A stretch of DNA of 64,000 bases, from assembly GCA_903834185.1 (NCBI GenBank), contig CAILHX010000012.1:18466-82465 (forward strand), in the 5' to 3' direction. Origin of the DNA: an uncultured Methylophilaceae bacterium (GTDB lineage Bacteria > Pseudomonadota > Gammaproteobacteria > Burkholderiales > Methylophilaceae). Below, in pieces: positions 27,787 through 36,038 of the stretch. The notes under the pieces were generated by a model. It was given only the letters and a program-made list of their open reading frames with translations, was not told the origin of the DNA and did not search any database. Both the position numbers and the translations under genes were made by a program. How positions within the stretch are numbered: the first letter of the stretch is position 1; every line of letters starts with the position of its first letter.

Positions 27787-27833
27787 CTCATAATCCGTTG
27801 GTGCTCGGTTCGACTCCGAGGGGGCCCACCAAA
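27787..27833 (+). repeat. attachment-site core, copy 2
   Basis: Exact 47-bp copy of the tRNA-Ile2 3' segment. The next eight bases (27834-27841, GAATCAAA) also match the bases after the real tRNA, giving 55 bp. Confidence 0.95.
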
Positions 27834-27911
27834 GAATCAAAAGCTTCTGCGGCATTCCGCTGTAGAAGTCTGTTTTATTCCGACCAGGAAATTTCACGAG
27901 AGGAATTCTAG

Positions 27912-28163
27912 ATGCATACCGCCCAAATACTCCAATATCTGAAGAAGCACGGCCAGCTATTAGACTCTGAAATAGCGACAGGAACAGGGATCCCGCTTCC
28001 TGACGTGCATATCTCGCTCTCCGACCTCTCGGCACTGAAGGAAATATCCAATTGCAGCGTGACCAGATTCAAAGATGGTAAGCCAGTCGAAGGGATTCTG
28101 TGCAGGATTTCCGGATATGTTCCGCCTGCATCTCCAGGTCGAAAGGCTGCGGCCAGTCACTAG
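27912..28163 (+). CDS. small winged-helix regulator-like protein
   Basis: 83 aa. The first 60 residues look like a MarR/ArsR-type winged helix: AQILQYLKKHGQLLDSEIA, TGIPLPDVHISLSDLS as recognition helix, then a basic wing (CSVTRFKDGKPVEGI). A good AGAGGAA ribosome-binding site precedes the ATG. Targets unknown. It lies alone between two attachment sequences. Confidence 0.6.
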   Translation: MHTAQILQYLKKHGQLLDSEIATGTGIPLPDVHISLSDLSALKEISNCSVTRFKDGKPVEGILCRISGYVPPASPGRKAAASH

Positions 28164-28177
28164 ATGAGAAATTCAAT

Positions 28178-28210
28178 AGGACTCGTTTCGACTCCGAGAG
28201 GGTTCAGCAA
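28178..28210 (+). repeat. decayed attachment-site relic
   Basis: GACTCGTTTCGACTCCGAGA aligns to the T-arm of the tRNA core (GCTCGGTTCGACTCCGAGGG), and the flank resembles that after copy 1, including the AAACGGCTT hairpin. Several substitutions and the loss of the anticodon part mark it as degenerate. Confidence 0.55.
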
Positions 28211-28214
28211 TACT

Positions 28215-28247
28215 AAAACGGCTTGGGATAACTCCCAGGCCGTTTTT
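28215..28247. terminator. rho-independent terminator after the decayed attachment relic
   Basis: AACGGC-T-TGGGA pairs with TCCCA-G-GCCGTT, flanked by A and T runs. 28250-28366 shows nothing I can annotate. Confidence 0.75.
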
Positions 28248-28366
28248 CTTCACAGCCACGTTGTAACAGCATGCCCACCCTTGCATCAAAAATAGCAATA
28301 TCTCATCTTGTGATAGCTCCGAGTGCTGCAAATTACGGTCACCCGTTTGCCGAAATCTTTAAATAC

Positions 28367-29107
28367 TTACTTCATCATCTCAAACTCGGAAAAATTAAGC
28401 TTTCCCGGTTTCAAAAATATTTGATCCTGAACACCTATTTTGCCAATATCATGCATCGGGGCAGCAAATTCGATCAGGTTACAGTGTTCAGGACTCAGTC
28501 CCATCCCTATTGCAATAAGGCCGGAATATTTGGCCATGCGCGGCACCCGGTTATCGGTCTCTGCATTGCGGAATTCTCCGGCTTTTGCCAGCCTTAAAAG
28601 TGTTTCATGTTCTCTCTCAATAATTGGTTGCGTGGCAATTGAGATAGCTAGCTCCAGAGAGTGCGCCCTTTCCAATATGACCCTCTGGTAGATACGCATG
28701 GACAGAAGATTTCGGCAACGTGTCTGACATTCGTATGGCTCTATAGGCTTGAGTATGAAGTCCGTCGCGCCCTCAGCCAGTGCCTGATGCCTCATGTCAC
28801 GCTCTTCGTTGGCAGTGACGAACACGATAGGCACATCAATCAGGTGCGGGATGCGTCTTATCTGTTTGACTAACTCGATACCCGATATCGCGCTCATCAT
28901 GTAATCCACCACAATAAGGTCGGGCAAATTCAATTTGACCCAGTCCATGGCGGCAACAGGGTTGGAGAAAGTTTCTACGGTGATGCTGGGATGAATGGAG
29001 CTGACGATCTTGTTGAGGATGACTCTGCTGGTAAATTCATCATCGATAATCAGGGCGATCGGATCGCCAAGAATACCTGGATTACTTTCACCATGTTCAA
29101 ACGACAT
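28367..29107 (-). CDS. response regulator with truncated HD-GYP domain
   Basis: 246 aa from the ATG at 29107, chosen for its AGGGGGAT ribosome-binding site (an upstream ATG at 29173 lacks one). The receiver domain is complete (LIIDDE, phospho-acceptor Asp in LIVVDYMM, FVTANEE, LKPIEP). The HD-GYP part (c-di-GMP phosphodiesterase family) begins with AAPMHDIGKIGV, then stops right after SEFEMMK, losing the GYP motif and most of the domain. The cut end faces the tRNA islands. Probably inactive as an enzyme; effectively a gene fragment. Confidence 0.8.
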   Translation of the reverse strand: MSFEHGESNPGILGDPIALIIDDEFTSRVILNKIVSSIHPSITVETFSNPVAAMDWVKLNLPDLIVVDYMMSAISGIELVKQIRRIPHLIDVPIVFVTANEERDMRHQALAEGATDFILKPIEPYECQTRCRNLLSMRIYQRVILERAHSLELAISIATQPIIEREHETLLRLAKAGEFRNAETDNRVPRMAKYSGLIAIGMGLSPEHCNLIEFAAPMHDIGKIGVQDQIFLKPGKLNFSEFEMMK

Positions 29108-29301
29108 CCTAATCCCCCTTTTGTCGCAAGCTTTTATCGCAAGCTCATCGTCACCTTTGGTAGCGATAGGCATAGCAGTCCAGCTTTTAACTTCTAATTA
29201 ACAGAGGACGGCAGGTGGGCGTTTATCATCCCGATACGAAAGCCGACACAAGTCATTGTAAAACACTTCCAGCAGGTTAAGTTGACCTTTACCGAATCCA
29301 T

Positions 29302-30606
29302 TCAGTCGGGTCTCTCGCGGCGCAACAGATTAACATCTTGCAGCCGTTGCGCCATCTGCTTCAGAAATTCGATTGCAACTTTAGGCTCATGTATCAGCAG
29401 CATTTCCAGGTTTTCAGGACTGATTGCAACCAACCGCGTGTCATCCTCCACTGCATAGGCATCTGCGGTGCGCACCTCACCCGTCAAAAATGACATTTCG
29501 CCAAAATAACTGCCTGCCTCCGCGGTTCGTAACACTCTCTCTGCATTTTGCACGACCACTTTACCGGACAAAACATAGAACATATCGCGCTCGGTGCCTC
29601 CATTGCGAAAAATGGCTTCTCCTTTTTGATACACCCGCCCGAATTGATGCATGAGCTTTTCAAAATAACGATCAGTATCGGTCGGCATTCCCAAAAACAG
29701 ACCTCTAAGCATCAACACCTGGCGTTTGTTCAATGCCGCAATGATCTCTATCCCCAGCAGCAATACGGCAAAACAGAAGTACAGCCAGCCAATGGACAGA
29801 AACAGGTTTTTCATCCCCCCAAATACAGTGCCATATGAGTGGTTGATGACCAAGAACAGCCCGAATGCCGGTCGCATGGCGCTCCACAAAGCTGCGGTGG
29901 CAAGTGAACCCAGAAACAAATGACCCCAGCGCACTTTACCCGGGTAAAACGTGCGCGACAGCAATGTCATGAGCACAGCGCTTGCAATCAGCGAACCCAA
30001 CCAGTTAAGCCCAACAGCGAACCAGGGCAGATCACTGACCTCGCCGATCATTTTTTCCAGCATCAAGCCGCTGAATGAAAAAAGAAAAAACAATGAGAGG
30101 ATGCCCAGCACACCAAACACATCTTCCACATTGCGACGCAGGAAGGTGCGCGATTCGGAAACGCCTGCGATGGTGAAAAACGCGTTGCGTAATGCCCCGG
30201 CCAGCGGGGTACTCACCCATAACAAGCCAAACATGCCAAACACACCCCAAATGGCTTTTTGCCTCGAGATGTTGAACACCTCGATCATGATGCGGTGACT
30301 GTACTTGGGCACCAGATGACCAACCAGAATTGTTAGCTTGGTAATTGCGTAGCTTGATGAAACGACGAAATGGCTGAGCAGAAAAAAAATCAGTAGCGCC
30401 ATCGGGATCATGGCGAACATGGCATAAAACGACAGTGATGCGGCGATGCCAAAACCGTTATGTCGATCGAAAGCACTTAACGCCTGACGCAATACGAATA
30501 ACGGAGTGCTGTAGCGATGTCTGTCGATCGCGGCTTTGGATGCATATACCGTAGCGATGGCATCTGTAGCCAGTTGTCGAACTTTATGCGTTTTCTTTAC
30601 CGGCAT
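29302..30606 (-). CDS. YihY/BrkB-family membrane protein fused to a cyclic-nucleotide-binding domain
   Basis: 434 aa. Residues about 40-300 form the YihY (BrkB-like) domain with six membrane helices (FGIAASLSFYAMFAMIPMAL, GVFGMFGLLWVSTPLAGALR, and others). Residues about 325-425 are a CAP-type cyclic-nucleotide-binding fold (GEAIFRNGGTERDMFYVLSG and the phosphate-binding cassette SYFGEMSFLTGEVRTADA). The YihY family was once called RNase BN, which is now considered wrong; its role is unclear. The fusion suggests a transporter or membrane protein gated by cAMP or another nucleotide. Confidence 0.85.
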   Translation of the reverse strand: MPVKKTHKVRQLATDAIATVYASKAAIDRHRYSTPLFVLRQALSAFDRHNGFGIAASLSFYAMFAMIPMALLIFFLLSHFVVSSSYAITKLTILVGHLVPKYSHRIMIEVFNISRQKAIWGVFGMFGLLWVSTPLAGALRNAFFTIAGVSESRTFLRRNVEDVFGVLGILSLFFLFSFSGLMLEKMIGEVSDLPWFAVGLNWLGSLIASAVLMTLLSRTFYPGKVRWGHLFLGSLATAALWSAMRPAFGLFLVINHSYGTVFGGMKNLFLSIGWLYFCFAVLLLGIEIIAALNKRQVLMLRGLFLGMPTDTDRYFEKLMHQFGRVYQKGEAIFRNGGTERDMFYVLSGKVVVQNAERVLRTAEAGSYFGEMSFLTGEVRTADAYAVEDDTRLVAISPENLEMLLIHEPKVAIEFLKQMAQRLQDVNLLRRERPD

Positions 30607-30612
30607 GACTGC

Positions 30613-31563
30613 TTACAAAATGAGATGCTTGAGGCGTTCCGTCGCTGCAAGCAGTACGGATTGAGTACCAGGTTCGGTCGCGGCATGGCCTGCATCCGCC
30701 ACAATATGAAAATCAGCCTCAGGCCAGGCTCGGTGCAAACTAAAAGCGGTTTGAACAGGACACACCATGTCGTAACGACCGTGCACAATGATGGTTGGAA
30801 TGTGGCGCAACTTGTCTATTTGATTGAGCAAAGGCTGAGAGAGAAAACAGTTGTTGATCAGATAGTGTAAATGTACCCTTAGTCTTGACACAATCATGTC
30901 ATTAGAAGCGGGTGAAGGCGAATCCGGAATGAGTCGCATGATGGCCGACTCAAAAGCATTCCACCTTTTTGCGGCAGCAACCGCTTCCGACTCTTGCGCT
31001 TCGAATATTCGCTGGCTGTAGGCATCCAGGATATTCTCTTTTTCTGTTGCCGACAAAAGCGCAACAAAGTCTTCCCAATCATCCGGAAAAAACCGCCTCA
31101 CATCATATAAAAACCAGTTAATTTCGGCCGGACTGGCCAAAAAAACTCCTCTAAGCAGCAACCCTTTAACACGCTCTATATATATAGATGCGTAAAACAA
31201 CGCCAAAGTGCTTCCCCACGAACCGCCGAATATCAGCCATTGCTGAACATCGAGGTGTTCTCGTAAACGCTCCATGTCATCAGCCAAGTGCTGGGTGGTA
31301 TTGTCTTCTATACTGCCCTGCGGCAAACTTCGACCTGAACCGCGCTGATCAAAAAGTACGATACGATAGTATGCGGGATCAAAAAAACGCCGTTGTCCGG
31401 GGTTACAACCACTACCGGGCCCACCATGCAACACCACGACAGGCACGCCGTCCGGATTTCCACATTCCTCATAATAAATAGAATGTGTTACCGAAACTGT
31501 CAAAAATCCGGTGTGATAGGGCTCCAATTCAGGAAAAAGCGGGTTATTTACAAGGTGTGACAT
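30613..31563 (-). CDS. pip: proline iminopeptidase
   Basis: Alpha/beta-hydrolase (peptidase S33) that cleaves N-terminal proline. The 316-aa protein has the oxyanion motif LHGGPGSGCNPGQRRFFDP, the nucleophile Ser115 in GGSWGST, the acid in VHGRYDMVCP and His in DAGHAA. Full-length for the family. It is six bases upstream of the YihY gene on the same strand and divergent from xoxF. Confidence 0.93.
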   Translation of the reverse strand: MSHLVNNPLFPELEPYHTGFLTVSVTHSIYYEECGNPDGVPVVVLHGGPGSGCNPGQRRFFDPAYYRIVLFDQRGSGRSLPQGSIEDNTTQHLADDMERLREHLDVQQWLIFGGSWGSTLALFYASIYIERVKGLLLRGVFLASPAEINWFLYDVRRFFPDDWEDFVALLSATEKENILDAYSQRIFEAQESEAVAAAKRWNAFESAIMRLIPDSPSPASNDMIVSRLRVHLHYLINNCFLSQPLLNQIDKLRHIPTIIVHGRYDMVCPVQTAFSLHRAWPEADFHIVADAGHAATEPGTQSVLLAATERLKHLIL

Positions 31564-31671
31564 GGGGCATTCAGCGGCTCGTTTAACGGGTTTTTAGAGT
31601 GCTTTCAATTACTTTCATCATAACATCGCAAGCCACTCGTTCGAACATGTAAATAAATTTGTAAATGAGTA

Positions 31672-31700
31672 TTGCAATTCGATAATGACTGCTCTAGTAT
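31672..31700 (+). promoter_or_regulatory. putative xoxF promoter
   Basis: TTGCAA at 31672-31677 and TAGTAT at 31695-31700 with a 17-bp spacer, about 140 bases upstream of the xoxF ATG. Predicted by eye; would give a leader of about 133 nt. Confidence 0.5.
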
Positions 31701-31707
31701 CTCGTTA

Positions 31708-31728
31708 GCTGCAAATACAAATTGCAGC
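31708..31728. promoter_or_regulatory. inverted repeat at the predicted xoxF transcription start
   Basis: GCTGCAA and TTGCAGC, perfect 7-bp arms with a 7-base A/T-rich spacer, placed right after the predicted -10. It fits a dimeric regulator site or a 5'-UTR hairpin. Confidence 0.45.
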
Positions 31729-31840
31729 GGAGTCGAACTTTTCTTCGATATTGTCTTACAAGTTTTTTATAAGGTAGCTCGGAACGAAAAGGGAGGCTTC
31801 TCTAAAACCCTTAGTAAGTAAATCACTACGGAGATTCAAC

Positions 31841-33718
31841 ATGGAGATTAACAAAATCAAGTTGGCCCTTGGTATTGCAGCAAGTATGACCATAGCTATG
31901 CCTATGGTTGCAATGGCTGCTGCTGACCACGAAGCCGCAATGAAAGATCAAAACAACTGGGCAGATCCACGCCATGATTACACCAATCAAGGTTACAGCG
32001 GTTTGACCCAAATCAAGAAAGACAACGTCAAGAACCTGAAGGCAGCATGGACTTTCGCTACCGGTGTAAACCGTGGCCACGAAGGTTCTCCTTTGGTTAT
32101 CGGTAACATGATGTATGTGCACACCGCGTTCCCAAACAACGTGTACGCACTTGATCTGAATGACAACCAAAAGATCGTTTGGGCTTACTTCCCTAAGCAA
32201 GATCCTTCCGTTCAAGCAGTTCTGTGCTGCGACAACGTGAACCGTGGTCTGGGATTCGGTGACGGCAAGATCCTGTTGCAACAAAACGACGGCGTGCTGG
32301 TTGCTCTGGATGCAAAGACCGGTGCTAAGGTTTGGGACGTTAAAGTTAACGATCCTAAGGTTGGCGCTACCAACACCAATGCTCCTCAAGTTAGAAAAGA
32401 CCTCATCCTGACCGGTTGCTCCGGTGCTGAATTCGGTGTTCGTTGCCACATCAGCGCTTACAACCTGAAAGATGGTTCTTTGGCATGGCGTGCATACAGC
32501 ATGGGCCCAGACAGCGAAGTGCTGATTGGTGCTGACTTCAACAAGGATAATCCTCAGTACAATGCTCTGTCCGTATACGAAGATGTAAACGGCGGCAACA
32601 AACAAGGCGGTTCCTTCAAGAGGATCCCTGACGACAAGCTTGAAATTGGTCAATCTGATCTGGGCGTAAAAACCTGGCTCAAGCCACAAGCTGTTAAAGA
32701 TGGTTGGCAACATGGTGGCGGTTCCGTATGGGGCTGGTGGCCATATGACCCACGTACCAATCTGGTTTACTACGGTACCGGCAACCCATCCGTTTGGAAC
32801 CCAGACGTACGTCCTGGCGATAACAAGTGGTCCATGACCACCTGGGCTCGTGACCTTGATACCGGTATGGCCAAATGGGCTATGCAAATGACCCCACACG
32901 ATGAGTGGGATTATGACGGTATTAACGAAGAAATCCTGTTCGACAAGGGTGGCAAGACCTATGTTTGGCACCATGACCGTAACGGTTTCGCTTACACCTG
33001 GAATGCTCATACCGGCACTCTGATTGCAGCTCAAAAAGTTCACTCTTTCGTGAACTGGGCAACAGATGTTGATATGAAGACCGGTGTGCCTAGCAAGCTG
33101 GCTTCAGCTTCTACTCACCAAGATTACAATGCCAAGGGCGTTTGCCCAGCAGCATTGGGTACCAAGGACCAGCAGCCAGCTGCTTACTCCCCACGTACCG
33201 GCCTGGTATATACCCCACTCAACCACGTTTGCATGACCTACGAGCCAGTTGAGTCCAAGTATGTTGCAGGTCAACCTTGGGTTGGCGCTACCCTGACCAT
33301 GTTCCCTGGTCCTGATGGCGTGATGGGCGGCTTCGGCGCTTACGATCCTATGACCAACAAAGCCAAGTGGTACAACAAGGAGAAATTCTCCGCTTGGGGT
33401 GGTGCTCTGACCACCGCTTCCGATCTGGTGTTCTACGGCACCCTGGATCGTTGGTTCAAGGCTCTTGACGCTAACACCGGTAAGGAACTGTGGAAGTTCC
33501 AAGTTGGTTCCGGCGTGATCGGCAATGCCTTCACCTACGGCCATGCAGGTAAGCAATACGTTGGCGTACTGTCCGGTATCGGCGGTTGGGCTGGCGTGGC
33601 GATGAACCTGGGTCTGACCACTCCAACAGACGCTCTTGGTGCTGCTGGTGGTTATGCTGAACTGACGAAGTACAACGCTGCTCCTGGCGGCGGTGCACTG
33701 ACCGTGTTCAGCCTGTAA
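31841..33718 (+). CDS. xoxF: lanthanide-dependent methanol dehydrogenase XoxF (PQQ)
   Basis: Periplasmic PQQ quinoprotein oxidising methanol (and often formaldehyde). 625 aa with a Sec signal peptide (about 1-26, ending AMA). It shows the vicinal disulfide Cys129-Cys130 that stacks on PQQ, the beta-propeller tryptophan-docking pattern, and the active-site DYD (Asp357, Asp359). The second Asp is the lanthanide ligand that marks XoxF; calcium MxaF has Ala there. Preceded by a GGAG ribosome-binding site. No mxaF or mxaI appears in the window. Followed by xoxJ and cytochromes. Confidence 0.97.
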   Translation: MEINKIKLALGIAASMTIAMPMVAMAAADHEAAMKDQNNWADPRHDYTNQGYSGLTQIKKDNVKNLKAAWTFATGVNRGHEGSPLVIGNMMYVHTAFPNNVYALDLNDNQKIVWAYFPKQDPSVQAVLCCDNVNRGLGFGDGKILLQQNDGVLVALDAKTGAKVWDVKVNDPKVGATNTNAPQVRKDLILTGCSGAEFGVRCHISAYNLKDGSLAWRAYSMGPDSEVLIGADFNKDNPQYNALSVYEDVNGGNKQGGSFKRIPDDKLEIGQSDLGVKTWLKPQAVKDGWQHGGGSVWGWWPYDPRTNLVYYGTGNPSVWNPDVRPGDNKWSMTTWARDLDTGMAKWAMQMTPHDEWDYDGINEEILFDKGGKTYVWHHDRNGFAYTWNAHTGTLIAAQKVHSFVNWATDVDMKTGVPSKLASASTHQDYNAKGVCPAALGTKDQQPAAYSPRTGLVYTPLNHVCMTYEPVESKYVAGQPWVGATLTMFPGPDGVMGGFGAYDPMTNKAKWYNKEKFSAWGGALTTASDLVFYGTLDRWFKALDANTGKELWKFQVGSGVIGNAFTYGHAGKQYVGVLSGIGGWAGVAMNLGLTTPTDALGAAGGYAELTKYNAAPGGGALTVFSL

Positions 33719-33772
33719 TTGAAAGTCGCAAGACTCAAGTTACAGAACTAACTGTTAGTTAGTGTGTCACAT

Positions 33773-33803
33773 AAGCACCCCGCTTCGGCGGGGTGCTTTT
33801 TAT
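33773..33803 (+). terminator. strong rho-independent terminator after xoxF
   Basis: 11-bp stem AAGCACCCCGC / GCGGGGTGCTT with a TTCG tetraloop and T tail. It implies xoxF is mostly a monocistronic, highly expressed message, with xoxJ and the cytochromes read separately or by read-through. Confidence 0.92.
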
Positions 33804-33856
33804 CTACTAGGCCATGATAGTTAAGCCCAAGACGACTAATTAACAAGGAAATTACG

Positions 33857-34762
33857 ATGCTAAAAAAACTGACATTTTTAATTTTTACCTTAATGACGGC
33901 CGGCATTGTTTATGCTGCCAATGATGTGCCTGTTGATCTGGATTCAGGTCGACCAGGCGAAGCAATGCGGGTAGATGACGGCACCGAATTCAAAGTATGT
34001 GCCGACCCGGATTTAATGCCTTATTCCAATTCCAAACAGGAAGGTTTTGAGAACAAGATAGCCGCTGTACTGGCTGCAGATTTGGGCAAAAAACTGACTT
34101 TTCAGTTCTGGCCTGACCGCATGGGTTTCATTCGTAACACCTTGGGTGCCAATCGCTGTGATGTCATTATGGGCACCACCAGTGATAACGACGCTTTGCG
34201 CACTTCCAAACCCTATTACCGCGCTGGCCATGTGTTTATTTATCGCAAGGACAGTGGCTATAACATTACTGACTGGGATTCCCCGGATCTGCGTAAAGGC
34301 ATTATCGGCGTTGATGGACAAAGCCCTGCGACCATACCGCTCAGAGACCATAATTTGCTTGAAAATGCGCACCCATACCGCATGCAACGCGACCTGAACT
34401 TACCTCCCAGTTATCTGATTGATGACCTGGTCGCCGGAAAATCGGATATCGTGATTGCATGGGGTCCGATTGGCGGCTATTTTGCCAAACATGCCTCCAT
34501 CCCACTGGTTGTTGTGCCCATCCCTGAATATCAGGATATAGATTCAAAAGGCAAGGAATACTGGAATATCTCGATTGGTGTGCGCAAAAAAGACAAGGAT
34601 CGTATGGCGATGATACAAGGTGCTCTTGATCGCAATATGGATAAAATCAACAAAATACTGGATGACTACGGAGTTCCGCATGTGCCGATCGTAGTTGGCG
34701 ACAAACTGGAATTCAAGAGCAAAAAAGAAACACGCGGAGATGCCATACCGAAGTCAGAATAA
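33857..34762 (+). CDS. xoxJ: quinoprotein-associated periplasmic binding protein XoxJ
   Basis: 301 aa with a signal peptide ending VYA. It matches the methanol-dehydrogenase-associated relatives of solute-binding proteins (FKVCADPDLMPYSN at the start, FQFWPDRMGFIRNTLGANRC, CDVIMGT, then the hinge KSDIVIAWGPIGGYFA). XoxJ/MoxJ is thought to help load or activate the dehydrogenase rather than import a solute. The order xoxF-xoxJ-cytochrome supports this. AAGGAA ribosome-binding site. Confidence 0.92.
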   Translation: MLKKLTFLIFTLMTAGIVYAANDVPVDLDSGRPGEAMRVDDGTEFKVCADPDLMPYSNSKQEGFENKIAAVLAADLGKKLTFQFWPDRMGFIRNTLGANRCDVIMGTTSDNDALRTSKPYYRAGHVFIYRKDSGYNITDWDSPDLRKGIIGVDGQSPATIPLRDHNLLENAHPYRMQRDLNLPPSYLIDDLVAGKSDIVIAWGPIGGYFAKHASIPLVVVPIPEYQDIDSKGKEYWNISIGVRKKDKDRMAMIQGALDRNMDKINKILDDYGVPHVPIVVGDKLEFKSKKETRGDAIPKSE

Positions 34763-34880
34763 AGGATTTTTTCTGGCATAATTCTGTCGTCAACGGGATT
34801 TGCGCTAGTTCGTTAATCAAGTACGAACTAGTGCATTTTTTAAATTACAACTTGAATAAAATTATCAAAGAGGAGATGTC

Positions 34881-35384
34881 ATGTTAGGCAATAAAGTAAT
34901 AACCACTTTCTTGGTTTCTATGCTCGCACTCGCTTCACTAGCACTGCCACTGAATGCTGCTGCGATCGATCTGGTAACCACAACCGATGGCTCGCCAATC
35001 AAAATCGCGCCGGAGCTTTTTGACACCCCAGCAGCTCAAGAATTCTTGGCAACGGGCAAAAACCCATATATCGGCAACGAAGATGCGATTAAAGCCGGCA
35101 AAAAAAGATTCGGCTACTACTCATGCACACAATGTCATGGCCCTGAAGCTAAAGGTCAAGTCGGCCCAGGCCTGATTGGCCCTACCTTCAGATACCCAAA
35201 AGATGCTACCAACAAAGGCATGTTTGAAACCATCTGGAACGGTACCAATGGCGGCATGGGTGCTAAGGGCTTAGGCTTAATGAACCCCACTGATCCAACT
35301 GACGGTTTAAAGCCTGACGAAGTATTGAAGATCATCTCCTGGATTCGTAACGAGGGTGGTAACCATCCTTCCGGTAACGAGTAA
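34881..35384 (+). CDS. xoxG: soluble c-type cytochrome (XoxG / cytochrome cL-like)
   Basis: 167 aa with a signal peptide (MLGNKVITTFLVSMLALASL to about residue 28) and one heme site CTQCH (82-86). The region NPYIGNEDAIKAGKKRFGYYSC and the GMFETIWNGTNGGMGAKGLG tail are as in methanol-dehydrogenase cytochromes. It likely takes electrons from XoxF. The gene symbol is assigned by context and family resemblance. About 60 percent of residues look identical to the next cytochrome. Confidence 0.88.
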   Translation: MLGNKVITTFLVSMLALASLALPLNAAAIDLVTTTDGSPIKIAPELFDTPAAQEFLATGKNPYIGNEDAIKAGKKRFGYYSCTQCHGPEAKGQVGPGLIGPTFRYPKDATNKGMFETIWNGTNGGMGAKGLGLMNPTDPTDGLKPDEVLKIISWIRNEGGNHPSGNE

Positions 35385-35407
35385 CCAGCTTTAAGCAGTA
35401 CCCCAGG

Positions 35408-35444
35408 AAACGGCCATTGCATGATGCAATGGCCGTTTGTTTAT
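35408..35444 (+). terminator. hairpin between the two cytochrome genes
   Basis: 14-bp perfect stem (35408-35421 with 35425-35438) and a TGA loop, followed by a broken T run. Likely a terminator or a processing/stability hairpin. Confidence 0.7.
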
Positions 35445-35496
35445 TTCAGGCGTCAGTTTCAGGTAGAATTACTGCTTTTTCAGGGAGGGTCAAGTC

Positions 35497-36021
35497 ATGA
35501 ACAAATTTAATTTGGTTGTCATTTCTGGCATGCTGGCCGTGGCTCTCACTGCTTGCGGTAACAAGGGTGGCGATAAGACCGCCCTTGCCGGCAATGACGT
35601 TAAAATGCTGGATTTCGTCACAACTCAGGACGGCACGCCTTTAGTAATCAAACCTGAATTATTTGATACCTCTCAAGCAAAACAGTTTGCATCCACTGGC
35701 AAGAACCCTTACATCGGCAATACCGATGCGGAAACCAAGGGTAAAAAGTTGTTCCAGGCATATTCCTGCACACAATGTCATGGCGGTGACGCACAAGGAC
35801 AAACCGGCCCCAGCCTGCATGGTCCGGATTTCCATTACCCCAAGAACGCTACCAACAAAGGCATGTTCGAAACCATATGGCACGGCACAAATAATGGCAT
35901 GGGTGCCAAGGGCAAAGGCCTGATGGATCCAACAGATGCAAGCAACGGCTTGTCGCCGGACGAAGTACTGCAAGTTATCGCATGGATCAGAACCCACGGC
36001 AAAATTACGGGTAACGAATAA
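35497..36021 (+). CDS. lipoprotein c-type cytochrome, paralogue of XoxG
   Basis: 174 aa. The N-terminus is a lipoprotein signal with lipobox LTAC (Cys20). It has one heme site CTQCH (91-95) and otherwise follows the preceding cytochrome closely (NPYIGNTDAETKGKKLFQAYSC, GMFETIWHGTNNGMGAKGKG). It would be anchored to a membrane by lipid, a possible fixed acceptor next to a diffusible one. A tandem duplication is the simple explanation. Ribosome-binding site GGGAGG. Confidence 0.88.
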   Translation: MNKFNLVVISGMLAVALTACGNKGGDKTALAGNDVKMLDFVTTQDGTPLVIKPELFDTSQAKQFASTGKNPYIGNTDAETKGKKLFQAYSCTQCHGGDAQGQTGPSLHGPDFHYPKNATNKGMFETIWHGTNNGMGAKGKGLMDPTDASNGLSPDEVLQVIAWIRTHGKITGNE

Positions 36022-36038
36022 ACAGTTTTGGAGTCATC

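Larger units (their letters stand above)
24383..27833. mobile_element. genomic island 2 at tRNA-Ile2 (about 3.5 kb, no integrase found)
   Basis: Bounded by tRNA repeats at 24336 and 27787. Cargo: a three-gene operon ending in a Fic protein, two small secreted proteins on the other strand, and an XRE-like regulator. The right end is the same 195-bp module as island 1. From 24425 to 24713 I see only one tiny possible gene and AT-rich sequence. Confidence 0.85.
27834..28210. mobile_element. remnant third insertion unit
   Basis: About 380 bp between copy 2 and a decayed tRNA-like relic at 28178-28210, holding one small gene. This would be the oldest insertion or its residue. Confidence 0.5.

Noticed and set aside
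31826..33043. 405-aa open frame antisense to xoxF
   Set aside because: xoxF is complete and highly conserved; the opposite frame is a by-product of its codon use.
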